Made by a program: the position numbers and the translations under genes. A model generated the notes under the pieces. It was not told the DNA's origin. It did no database searches and saw only the letters and a program-made list of their open reading frames with translations. Source: Typha latifolia (taxonomy: Eukaryota > Streptophyta > Magnoliopsida > Poales > Typhaceae). Taken from it: 64,000 bases of DNA. The stretch is taken from assembly GCA_019914945.1 (NCBI GenBank), contig CM034103.1, positions 16,830,785-16,894,784 of the forward strand. The letters run 5' to 3'. Positions 45,081 to 56,492 of the stretch are shown here, in pieces (the stretch's first letter is position 1; each line of letters opens with the position of its first letter).

Positions 45081-45122
45081 TTGGGCTTTGGGCTTTGGGC
45101 TTTGGGCTTTGGGCTTTGGGCT
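45081..45122. repeat. Six tandem TTGGGCT units upstream of the bHLH gene
   Basis: A perfect 7-base unit repeated six times, each holding TGGGCT, which matches the site II consensus TGGGCY on the plus strand. It lies about 320 bases upstream of the bHLH start codon. Confidence 0.85.
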
Positions 45123-45539
45123 TTGAGAAGCAACTTGGACTTTATGCTCGGGGCTCTGTGCTTATTGCTATTGGGCATTGGCATCAAAGTTTGAAGCCAA
45201 ACAAAGGACAATGGCCACAGACTACAGTCGAAATGTACCACGTTTGTCTTTTCGTAGTTCATGCACCACCACCATTATTAATTTTCTGAAAGGTATGTAT
45301 GTCACTTTGCTTTTGTGGCTAACGTGTGACAACATTATTAGTACGTGGAATAAATGATAGAAATGCAAGTTACACTACTACTACTACTACTACTTACTTT
45401 TTCAGTCCAATTTAGTACAATTAATTAAATGTTTGCTTTAATGTTCGTCTCCCACGATTGGGCCTCAATTGTCTCTTTTTTGAAAGTTAAGTTAGATATC
45501 TAATCTTATTGATCTTTAATTAATTCTTACCTTCCCACG

Positions 45540-45545
45540 CACGTG
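45540..45545. promoter_or_regulatory. G-box CACGTG upstream of the bHLH gene
   Basis: Palindromic CACGTG, about 780 bases upstream of the bHLH ATG. It is the preferred site of MYC2/JAM-type factors, so autoregulation is possible. Confidence 0.4.
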
Positions 45546-46070
45546 AATGGGTAGTTCGCATTTATTTCTTCCCTTCCGTCTCTCGCTCCCGCTCCCGCTC
45601 CCACTCCCACTAAAAGGAGACAGACAATCGACTTCTAATTCAACGCCACACGAGAGTAGCGTCCATATATAACGTTTATGGTCTAAGGTTGTGTCATAAT
45701 TATAATGTATAAAGGAAGAGTCTGTTTAGATATTTCATTAGCATTCGGTTTGGTCCAGAGCAGTCTTGTAATGGGAGAGGAACGTGGATGAGACCACCTC
45801 CATTTAATGGAAAAAATAGTGGAATAATTAATAATCCTACTACTCTTCCAATCGATATTAATAAATAATAAGAAAGAATAACGTTTAAGGGTCTCTACTC
45901 TAGTCTTCCCTGTTCACGTTTTCGACTTATATCCTGCAGGCTGCAGAGGAGGAATTAATGCTCACGCCTTCCACGCGCCATGCGTGAGATGTGTGAGCAC
46001 TACTAATTGAGACTGATGGGTGTCTTGGAATTGTTTCTAAATGCTCAGCTATATACACCACGCGACGCGA

Positions 46071-46076
46071 CACGTG
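46071..46076. promoter_or_regulatory. Second G-box CACGTG
   Basis: ACACGTGATT context, about 1.3 kb upstream of the bHLH ATG. Confidence 0.35.
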
Positions 46077-46341
46077 ATTACACCTCGAAGATTTCGAGAT
46101 CAAATTTTAGGCAACCTATCTACGTAAGCATTTTAATGGCAGGATAGTTGATTTTCCTCTGATATTTTTTTTTTATAAAAAAAATTCTCAACTTGTACGC
46201 ATGCCATGCCATGCATTCATATTAATTAAGTAACGGACGACTTAAAATTCCAACTCTCGATCACATGGCCCTTGAGTTGTTTGGGGAAAGTAACGGTAGA
46301 AAGAGATATAGATGGATCCACTAGTAAAATAGTAATAGTGT

Positions 46342-46345
<4 letters not shown>

Positions 46346-46382
<37 letters not shown>
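46346..46382. repeat. (GA)n microsatellite
   Basis: About 18 GA units in the spacer. Confidence 0.9.
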
Positions 46383-46384
<2 letters not shown>

Positions 46385-47932
46385 GTCACAATGTCACCCC
46401 CAAAATCCCCCCAAAAAGAAGCTGTTTCAATTGACTTCTGTCGCGGGCACGCGTGATCCCTGGCCCTGGGGCACCAACACTAGTCGATCAGTAGTGTGCT
46501 AGTGCTACGCTTAAGTACCAAAGGGAAAAGCAAAGGCAAAGGCAAAGGCAAAGGCAAAAATGAAGGCCAAATCCCACTTGGGTTTCATTTCGTAAGGTTA
46601 ATTCGACAAAATGATTTCTTCGTGTGTGTGTTCCTTCAACGTGCTAAACTGACACCACACCCGGCGTCCCCAACGTCCAATTCGTATATATGCAGGAGCA
46701 GGACGTACGGCTAACACTCCAACCTTAACCTTAATTTCTCATTGCTTAATTTGGTTAACGAGATTACCTTTTACAATGAACAATTGTTTCTTTTTCTTTC
46801 TTTCTGTTTAGCAACGTTAAATATATCTTGCTTGTCTCATTACTATATATATATATATATATATACTTTTTTTTCTTTTTTGTCTGCTTTCCACGCAGAC
46901 GCTGACTACAGCTTGGGCTGCCGTTAATTCCTTCTTTTATTGTGTTCTCTTTTCATCACATATGGCGTGTTCAAAGATCTTAATCATAGAGTGAAATGGG
47001 CCCCCTAGCTATAGAATCAGGACGGAGAAAGATTGGGAAACGTGGCAGAGAAGAAATTGGAAAGGAGGACAACACGAAGGAGAAGGACAGACCACTTTGG
47101 TTGGGAAACTGTTCCAAAACGAGGGGCTGGGTTAGGTATGGTTTGGTTAGTTAAGGTTTCATGTTTCATAAAACATTCTCAAGATGAATCTTCCTATACT
47201 TGTCGAGTTGTGATTTGACGGCAAATCTATTCGGTTCAGGCGAATCCGAGATCTTCTCGTGATCTTGTAATAAAGTTGGAGGTCAGCTACGGGAATTGGA
47301 CTGAACGTTTTATGCTTACAGGGCTTGAAGCACCTTGGGCTTTAATTTTTAATCAACTGCTTCGAGTACTGCCGGGCTTTGGCCCATATATGTAGTGATG
47401 CTATACAAACATCCTACGTCCGGATAATATAGCCACATCAGGAGGAGAAAAATTAAAAATAAAATAAGTGTTTGTAGAATATTTGTTAAATAAGCATAAT
47501 AGCTTTACTCTTATTTAATTTTAGCTGCACAACAAGGACCAAGAATCGAAATCAACTCTATTTGGTGAATTCGTGGCACTTGATACTTTCATTCAAATAA
47601 AAATACATACGACTCGGTACGGAAACCGAGTTATCCGAGTTCCATCATAATTTAAGGCTAAGTAAACTATCCCCCGGCCCCACCCGCTTATACAAATAAT
47701 ATATATAGCAACGTAAGTAAAGTAGCACCTCAAAAACTGATGCACGCACAGGTCACCAACATTACATTGTGCCACCCAACCCAACGGTAAAGAAAAAGAA
47801 AGAACCCAACTTATTCAACACCACTGTGAAGAATATATACACGTATATTCTCTCTCTCCCTATGTAATCTTGATCGCAATTAAGTAGTTCTGCAACTAAT
47901 TAAGCATCCAACTCCAACTATGCCCCCCCTTC

Positions 47933-50900
47933 TCAAGCATTGTTTTCTGCGAATATATCTAGAAGTGCTAGAGCCTGCAGATAGAAATTAAACATCCTCC
48001 ATTAGCTATGAAGGTTTCTTAGTAAAAGATTCCAACTCCAAACGGACAGGAAGTGTTCAGCTATATACCTCAGGAACGTTGAGCTCCAGTCGGAACTTTG
48101 GGCCATCATAGTGATGAAGAATGGGGCGGAAAGCATCCTCCTCTAAAGGATCACAGATCTTTCTGGTTACCACTCTCACCTAATCAAGGATAATAATAAA
48201 AGCAGATGACATAAGCAAGAGTGACTGATGGTAATCTGAACCAATATTTATGTAACGTGCAAGCCAATAAATTTAAGGTAATATGCATGGTTGTTGCAAG
48301 TCCCCATCAAAAAGATAAGAAAACGGAGTAATTAATCCACCATCAAGTGGTGGAAGTTGGAGGTATTGGTTGACTTGTCATAAACGAGGACAATCATCTC
48401 CACCAACCATACTTAATACAAGGCCTTCCAACTAAGTAACTCTGGCCGCTGGGTTCAACTAATGCCCAAAGAGCATCTCAATTGACACATTTACAGAGCC
48501 GGTGCACTGTCTATTAGTGAATAATAATTTAATATTTTGAAACACCTATCGATTATTATTTAATTTAAAATTAAAAGCAAATCCGCCAAAAGCAACTAAA
48601 ATATTCCTCTATGAATCAGGCGAAAACTTAAACTATGCGCGTACATAAAATTAAAATAAGGTAAAACTAAAAGAGAGATAAAAATTGGTGACAATTTGCT
48701 GTGAAGAAAGACATGGATCGATAGAAAAGACCATTCCGAATAATTTTAAAAAGTTTTAAAATAACTAAGTATTAGACCTATTTTGAAAATCTTGACAAGA
48801 CATTATCAATAGTAATATTTTTGTTAAAACTCAATTAGTAAAACTAAATATATACTAAGACTAAAAAATTAGTAAATAAAATAAAATGATACAGATCAAA
48901 TCTGAAAAAATGTATATATTTGAAGGGTAATTTGTATTTTAAAAAGTACAACAGTAATTTAGGGGTGGGCTGTAAAAGTCCCTCTCAAACTCCAAATTTA
49001 GAGTAATATAATTTGGAGCCCTATTAAAGCAAACCGAGCTCTAAATTTAGATATTTGAATCCCCTTTGGAGCTCTAAATAAAAACCTACTACCCAAGGGA
49101 AATTAGAAGGTAGTGTATACATGCTTCACACTAGGACAAGAAATCCACAGAGACCTACATTAAAAGTAACGACGAAAGACTTCATCCAACAACAACACGT
49201 AAAACAAATAATAATGTCGACGATGCTGATGATAACTATAAACAAATCCTGCACGGGTATGATCCAAAAGATCTTTGAGGTTGTGTGTATGAACATTTTC
49301 AAAGTTAGGAACACCAGTAAATTTTGCCAACAAATTAATCAGCAAGTCGTGGTCTTTAAACTCGACTTGGTCAAAGAACTACCAAAACTTCGACCAAGTT
49401 ACTTTGATAAGCTAAGCATATTCAAATAGGCCAAGAAATATTGGACAAGTTCAACAATATGACAGCCAAACCTGAAGAACAAAATAAAAATTATGTGAAG
49501 GGCTTCACACCTGAGATGGGAAACGGGACTCCCCAGGGCATTTCTTGTCCTCCCAAGCTGTTGGATCGATGTTGGTTCCTCCAAAGCTAGCTGCCTGCAC
49601 ACCAACATGACATCAAACATTTGTTTCATTTCAAAGTAAATTATCTCGGCGAAGACCACAGATATTTTTGGAAACTAGATCTATAAGAAATGATCAGAAA
49701 TAGGATGCATGTCATACCTCAAAAATTCCATGGAGCTGATGTGTAGAGTAATTGTAGAGGAAAAGGGGCAATCCAGGCGTTATTGCTCGGACAGAATCCC
49801 TGTATCTTGGCGGCAGACCTAACATCAATTAAAGATAAAAATAAATTAAAAGATCAGTACTCACTACACATCGACGGTGTCAACGAGTAGAAGCTGTAAT
49901 TATATGGGCATAATCCTTAAATCTAGTATTGTTTTCAGTAGCAACTCTTCAAGTTTCATCAGTGAAAAAAAAGAAGAGAAAATCATATCCTTATCCCTAG
50001 AGTTGTTTTTGGGCCAGAACTCCACAGTTAAGAACAAGAAGGAAGAAACTTTTGAACCTCAACAACCAAAATGAACGGTAAGCAGAGGAAAGATAAATTT
50101 TAGCTAAATCCTTAACTCTGTTTTAGAGTAGAAATGATTGTACTGCAAATAAAAAAAAGCAAGGCTATCTGATTTGTATTCAAATGACTTCAACACTCCA
50201 TCCATATTCCTCATATTAGATCCCACTAATTCTTATCTCTACCTTAACTATACCCTACCAAAAAAATATAGAGAAAATCTCAACAGCGTGGTACGTAAAG
50301 CCCACAAAATGAATTAAAGAAAATATAGTTTCAATAAAAGAGAAGCTGAAGAGAGAAATGAAGACATACCAAATAACTGCCTTTTAAGATTCTCCTCCAT
50401 GGTGTCGTTGTTACATACAAAGATGTAACCCCCCACCATTTCATTCCTCGGCAGGGCCTCCGATGGCGGCAGCGTCTTAAACCTCTTATCTACTGCCGCG
50501 TTGTTATTATCATTACTGTTATTCTTGTTGCTGCTGCTGGTATTCTTCTTCTTCCCGCTTCCATCGTTGTTATTCCCGTTGCTGTACTTCTTACTATTCC
50601 CATAGGCAGGCTTGTTGATCGCCTTGTTGAAGTAGTTTTTGATCTCTCCATGACCATCGATAGTATTAATATTGTTGTTGTTGAAGTTGTTGTTGTTGTT
50701 GTTGTTATTGTTGTTGTTGTTAAAATAATTCCCACTCTTTATTCCGCCACCGACACCGATATTCTTGTTGTAATTGGTGTTATACCTGTCGGCGTTGTTG
50801 CTAGTGCCGAAGGCGAGCTTCTGAGGCCCGAATCCGGTCTTCACCCCGAAGCTGGCGCCGAGATCAGAAATCGGAGCGGAGATTGGGTTCTCATAGTTTC

Positions 50901-51042
50901 GGCGCTCCTCGTTCCTTTTGACCAAAGAGTCGCTCCAGATGCTATCTCCGATAGAGAGGTTGGAGAAGTTGGTGGTCTGAAGACGGAGCTGATCGCTGAA
51001 CTGCCAGAAAGATGATTGCTCCTTATTGTAGACTCCCTCCAT
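47933..51042 (-). CDS. NRP: Asn-rich DCD-domain protein (NRP/B2 type), stress cell-death signalling
   Basis: Five exons join in frame (50370-51042, 49718-49818, 49511-49594, 48069-48179, 47933-47974) to 336 residues. The N-terminus (SFWQFSDQLRLQTTNFSNLSIGDSIWSDSLVKR) is conserved in plant NRPs. It is followed by a Gly/Asn-rich region with a poly-Asn tract encoded by a (GTT)n run on the plus strand (50670-50720). The DCD domain occupies about 200-330: GGYIFVCNNDTMEENLKRQLFGLPPRYRD..., LPLFLYNYSTHQLHGIFE, FPSQVRVVTRKIC. Family members are induced by ER and osmotic stress and promote cell death or ABA signalling. The last exon is only 42 bases (ALALLDIFAENNA). Plus-strand frames at 50650-51015 are shadows. 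Confidence 0.93.
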
Positions 51043-51736
51043 TTCTTCCTCTTGCTCTCTCTCTCTCTGTTACTGTCTATGTAGAAGTTGTATGTTGAAT
51101 AAGATGGAGAGGTGGGAGGGGTAATATAACTTCCGAGGTGAGGAAATGGCCGAGAAGGTGCACAAGAGAGAAAGCGCGTGTAGATGTCAAGGGAGGGTAG
51201 GAACGCGTCGTAACCGGAGACCATAATGGAGGAGATAACGACGGCCGGATAAATGAATAATTATTAAGTATAAAGGGGAGTGAGGAATAGTGCGGATTAG
51301 AGAAAAAATAAAAGTGATTACTTCGTGGGGAGGGAAGTGGATGAGGTGGACCTGGGGGGGTTGTTTCTAGAAGGTTGGTTCTATCTACTTGACTCGAGAT
51401 GGATTCCATCACTGTGGGACCAGTTGGAGGTGTGTTGGACACTTGGCTCATAAGTGTCCGATTCGGCTTGATGGACGGAGCAAAGGCGCCTGTTATATTT
51501 TTGGTTTGGGTGGAGGTGGGCCTAAGTAGGGGAGTGCTGTTGGTTGGTCCGTGTCACGGGAGGTGGAGTGGGTCCCATTAGACGTGTATCTAGCAACTGC
51601 AGCGTCTGGACTTGTCCGGTAGTGAAGAGATGGGCTTCATGTTCTGATGATATATTCAAAAGCGGGACACGTTGCGTTGGGCCACCCAACCATGAGACTG
51701 GTCTCCAATCGCGTGGGCTTGGCAAAAGAACGACTT
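51043..51736. other. NRP promoter region
   Basis: A CT-rich leader (51046-51070) precedes the ATG. Further upstream the sequence is G-rich, with no clear TATA box recognised. No gene is seen on either strand. Confidence 0.4.
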
Positions 51737-52530
51737 AGTAGGGTTACGGATCGAATAGTGCTCAACCCATATCCGGATAGCATAATTTAAAACCATATCC
51801 TAAATAAACGGATACGAATAATTTTCAAACAGAGGATCAAATCTTAAACATATATTAATTAAATTTAAAATAATTATAATATTTTATTTAGATATAATTA
51901 ACATAAAATTATTAAGAGTTTTACGACAAATAATTTTTTTGTATGTCAAATTTATAAAATTAGAGAAATTAATTTCTATAAATAATATATAATGAATTAT
52001 TAGTAACAATATTAATATTTACTATTTAAATAAGCAAACTAAAACTGTAAATCATTTAAAAAAATATGCGGGTAAATGGATATCCAATATCCGTATTCGA
52101 ATCCGAAAAATATATCCGACCTGTATGAATCCATATCGTATCGAAATCCGTATCCGAATTGGATAGAAATTTTTTATCCGAATCCGATCCGAATCGGGTG
52201 GGATAGCGGGTCGGGTCGGAGTTAATCCGACCCGTTTTCACCCTTATATATAACACATCATTAGTAACAATATCAATATTAACTATTTAAATAAGCAAAC
52301 TAAAATCTATAAATCATTCAAAAAAGTATACGAGTAAACGGATATTCAATATCCGTATTCAAATCTGAACATTATATCCGACCCGTACCCGAATCCGTAT
52401 CTGAAATTCTTTTCAAAATTTTTATCTGGTATCCGAATTGGATAAAAAAATTTATCCGAATTCAATTCGAATCGGGTCGGATAGCAGGTCAGGTCGGATT
52501 TAATCATACCAGTTTTCACCCTACGAGGTA
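51737..52530. mobile_element. hAT-like non-autonomous remnant with duplicated right end
   Basis: Starts TAGGGTTACGGATCGAAT and ends TTTTCACCCTA, imperfect inverted ends of the kind seen in small plant hAT-like elements. Dense GGAT/ATCCG motifs (ATATCCGTATTCGAATCCG) fill the subterminal part. The right-hand 245-260 bases occur twice in tandem (about 52003-52247 and 52264-52525). No transposase is present. Confidence 0.55.
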
Positions 52531-53473
52531 GACATGAATCACTTTAGTAATGCAACTTATGAGTAAAACTCTTGAATGCAAATTTTGAGATCGGGTCTGG
52601 GGTTTGTTAGGTTAAGGATAAGCAACTTTGGGCTCGAAGCTAACTGGATATTGGAACGTATACTTATGAGTGCATTTGGTAGGCTCGAGGATTGAAACTG
52701 ACTTCTTGTAATTCTAAAAACAAAGATCAACGAACCTGACTGATTAAAAGTTATCTATGAAGAAACTCATGAAGTTAGAATGTCCAAATGTGGATTAAAG
52801 AATATGACGGAGCAGGAAAAGAATTATAGACTATTTCTAAGTTAGCTGGATAAAAAGGTAAAGCTATCAATTAGCATATGTACTTAAATAAATTAAGATG
52901 GATAAAAATCTAGAGATGCATTTTTAATTAACTTAACAAGATGCACTAAGCAAAAGCATGATCAAACAAAAAAAATCACTGCATCTGGCAATTCTTTTCA
53001 TAGGCCATAACTTATGATGAAAGCAAAATTACTCTTTGTGGAATCCCTCGTTCCATGATTATTCAGCATGCATGTTAAACACAGACATTGTGAAAATAGG
53101 TGAATGACAAATGCATGATAGTGTGAAGAAATAGAAAATCCATTTCATATCTTGACATCCATTTGTATATCAGGTGGTTGAAAATCCAGAAAGAACACAG
53201 AACATATAACTATTCTGAGGTTGGGCATTTTAGCGAGATAAGAAATGAGGAAATCATGAAAATATAAAGAATGGACTTTAGGGAGGAAAGCTTTTAGAAA
53301 TGAGACAGAGTTGACATGCAACGGGAAGAACAGAAAAAAAAAAAAATATTGAAAATCTGGTGCCATAAGCACGATGAACTTCATAATCAAAGTGGTGGAT
53401 TTGTCAGTCAACTTCTTTCTATTGTACGTAATATTAATCGTATCTCAAACGGAAGCTGCTCATCCAATGAATA
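52531..53473. other. AT-rich spacer
   Basis: No gene, RNA or clear element recognised. Short minus-strand frames (for example 53145-53411) look random. Confidence 0.35.
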
Positions 53474-53810
53474 CATTCTTTAGTCCTGTATCAAGAATAA
53501 TAAAATTACTCTATCACTTCTACGGACTAAGCTTCTATATGACATTTCTAAATGCCGAGGAAGGCAACAACAATCCTATCCAGAAGAAATTGTTGGCTTT
53601 AAAATAGTTAATACTTCTCAACTTTTTTCTGTACATTTCCTTCATTCTTTAGTCCTGTATCAAGAATAATAAAATTACTCATCACTTTTATGGACTAAGC
53701 TTCTATATGGCATTTCTAAATGCCGAGGAAGGCAACAACAATCCTATCCCGAAGAAATTGTTGGCTTTAAAAAAATTAATACTTCTCAACTTTTTTCTGT
53801 ACATTTCCTT
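53474..53810. repeat. Two tandem copies of a 169-base unit
   Basis: The unit CATTCTTTAGTCCTGTATC... through ...GTACATTTCCTT is present at 53474-53642 and 53643-53810 with only a few differences. Each copy carries the same short open frame (FLNAEEGNNNP), which by itself is not a convincing gene. Confidence 0.85.
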
Positions 53811-54212
53811 CATTCTCCTTCTATATCTCCTAACCTATGAGTTGGATAAACATCAGTTATTGTTTGATTTGCTTAATTCCATCAGAACACCAAGTTGGAT
53901 CCAATGAGGCAAGAATAAAGTAAACCCTGGTGGAAACCTAAGATAGCTTTCTCAGAAAGAAAGCTACAGAACCATATATCCTACAAGCATGCTTTTGATC
54001 ACACCGCTTCACAGTACTTTAAAAAGGGATGGTCATGAAACAAACACCAGGAGATCCATAAATTTATTATCATAAAAATAGTTATGCATCAAACAACATA
54101 TCCATGAAACATGCAGAAAGCCTCTGTAAGACAGTTACGGATAAAAGATACCTTCTTTTATACCGTGTGAATTGCAAATGTATCTTCCCCTCCTCGCTCA
54201 GAAATGCTTAGC

Positions 54213-55703
54213 CCTCATCAGGTATAAATTCCAACACCTCCAAGGGAAAAAGCATTCCTGTGAAATTGAAAAGGCATCACCATGCTATGCAAAGTTGACA
54301 TTACAGACTGCAATAAATGCTAACAACGACATAAGTGACCGTTCTTAGTTCTTCAATAATAAACTTGTACCATCTGCATAAATGGAATTGGCTGACTTGT
54401 CTTGACAATCGGAATCTTGTCATCCTGTGAAATTCCTTCAGTCAATCTCCAAGATACTATGATACCTGGAAGTATGGAAAGATTGTGAAGTCATTAAAAA
54501 AAGAACAGATAGGTTTGTTTCTTATAGATTAACAAAAAGTGAAGTCCATAGAAACCCTGCTGCATACGAGTATGAATAAGGTACTAACTTCCCAACTGAT
54601 GTCATTTCTATGGACTGTTCTTTTCCTGAGCAGAAAGACAATCTTCTTTTTGTTAATTCCCTACTGTTAAAATTACGTTGCTTCATATTACAAAGTTTTA
54701 CTATTCTTTTTCATGATCAGATTTTGTCAGTAGAATAGTTAGCGAGCAAACTATCATGATGGGACTCAGTGATGCCAAAACTGAATACTTGTAGAAGCCC
54801 ATTTTGGGGTCGCAATCTGCCTTTTGTAACTCTAAGAATTCAACTGATAACAAGCTCCAAGCTGAAAAGTGTGTCGCAGATAATATGTATTGCGGCAGAT
54901 TTGTAGTCGTCACAAAATAGTGCATCACAAAAGGTACAATTTCTTGTACTGTAGGTAAGTTGTCTTTCCTGAAACTAAAATTTTAAGAGTAAAATTTCCT
55001 TTCTGAATCTTGAATATTAAGTCTCTCATAGAAGAAGAGAGCACAATCTTGACATAGAGTTATCCAAATATGTTAAGAGTGGCGTCAAGAGAGTTGGAGA
55101 CATACAATTGTTGGAGCATAGCCTTAACAGTCTAATTAATGCATCAAGTGTTTGCTAGTCTTGCAGAGATTGCACATGTATCTAAACTAAAATCGTTGGC
55201 ATGCTTCCCGAATCCAGAGAGATTTCAATACTACATATGCTAGAGTTAGACTGCCATCATTTGGCTTCAACAACTCCAGAATGACCACTGAATTAGATGT
55301 CTTCAACCCACAGCCATCACAGATGATACAGACATCTCTGTCTATCTCATCCCACCTAGACTCTGAACTAGTCGGCAGAACGGAGTATATCTAGCACACT
55401 TGCTCAAATGATTGACTTGAATAATTAGAGAGTCGGTTCCCTCCTCTGAGGAAATTGTTCAAATAGAAAGACGCTAAGCAGTCTGGCTAAATTTGTTCAA
55501 ATAACTAGAAAATTTCCCAAGAAGACCAGTACCAGCATAAGGAAAAAAAGAAGGGGATGGTAAATAATTCTTTGGTGGAAAGAAGTCATAGTATCTTTAG
55601 TGCATGAAAGACGAGAGATTTGGGAGTCGACTTTGAATCAAAGATTACCTGATTATGCAAGGATTCGGAAGGGCATCGCCTTCATCTTCCATTAGTCCGG
55701 CGG
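54213..55703 (-). CDS. Unrecognised small spliced gene, structure uncertain
   Basis: On the minus strand a TATA box (TTTATAAAAAG, about 55861-55871) and leader precede an ATG at about 55703 encoding MEDEGDALPNPCIIR, which ends at a donor (ATCAG then GTAATC). A second candidate exon at about 54374-54466 reads GIIVSWRLTEG then ISQDDKIPIVKTSQPIPF between a CCAG acceptor and a GTACAAG donor. A third at about 54213-54259 reads MLFPLEVLEFIPDEG and stop after ACAG. The three do not join in one frame with the simplest splices, so an exon is missing or one boundary is wrong. I do not recognise the product. Confidence 0.35.
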
Positions 55704-55860
55704 TGGGAACCCAGAACGATACCGATCAGTGGAAAACCCTAGAAAGCCGATGTAAAGAGAAGGAGAAGAAGAAGAAGCAACACTGGGAGTGGAAGGCGCG
55801 GGAGCGAGCGACCAAACCAATGAGTTCGAATTCCGACATTTAATAAAACCACAAGCTAAC

Positions 55861-55871
55861 TTTTTATAAAG
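55861..55871 (-). promoter_or_regulatory. TATA box of the small minus-strand gene
   Basis: TTTATAAAAAG on the minus strand, about 160 bases upstream of the proposed ATG. Confidence 0.5.
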
Positions 55872-56098
55872 TATGGGATTCTGTTTCGAGCTCCGGATCC
55901 GTTACGGAGCATGTAAAAAAGAAAGTTGTATCACTGGATCGGCCACATAACATTGATGCAAACAAGAGCTACCCCACTACCCCCATCATGCTCATCAGCA
56001 ACCACATTGGTTGCAGCACTGCAAATGGCAAATTTGTGTCTGTTGGCTTATCTAATTGGGCTTGTCTCCTGCTATAACAGAAAGCTCAACTTTCGTCG

Positions 56099-56129
<31 letters not shown>

Positions 56130-56492
56130 TTCGTTATGATTTCAATTAATATATCAAAATGTTTGTCATATATTACCCATATCAAACTTGACCAATTAAG
56201 ATGCTCCTCGAGGGCTTTCACATAGTTTGTGGGTTAGAGTAATTAGAAAGGGAATAGCATGGGCCGGCCTTTCTCGTGAGCAGTGACATCAAGAAATTAA
56301 TGTCACATTGCAAGCACCAGTGATTGGTTGAAGAGAGGGAGCGCCGTTCATGCGTACATACGTCTTACGTATAACTCCCTTCTCGGTCTTTTACTTCATA
56401 TATTGGGCCCCAGTGTCAAATCTCTCTCTCTCTCTCTGTGGGTCTATTTAAAGAAGAACCCAACAGCAACTATTTCTATTGCGTGACTAAGA
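55872..56492. other. Spacer and promoter of the WEEAPGKPK gene
   Basis: Contains a (GATA)n run (about 56099-56128) and a (TC)n run (56421-56436). TATTTAAAG at 56445-56453 is a plausible TATA box about 45 bases upstream of the ATG at 56493, so the plus-strand leader would be short. Confidence 0.5.

Larger units (their letters stand above)
44761..47932. other. bHLH upstream region and long repeat-rich spacer
   Basis: Upstream of the bHLH gene: tandem TTGGGCT (45081-45122), (CTA)n (45375-45394), G-boxes (45540 and 46071), (GCTCCC)n (about 45585-45610). Further right: (GA)n (46346-46382), (AAAGGC)n (46530-46558) and (AT)n (46843-46865). No coding region is supported. From about 47590 the sequence is the 3' side of the NRP gene. 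Confidence 0.5.

Noticed and set aside
53374..53907. Plus-strand frames with a signal-peptide-like start (FFLLYVILIV)
   Set aside because: They span the 169-base tandem duplication, are AT-rich and lack any conserved motif.
55180..55400. Minus-strand stretch reading VCIICDGCGLKTSN, like a PHD finger start
   Set aside because: Only one Cys cluster, no following Cys/His ligands and no flanking splice sites; probably chance.
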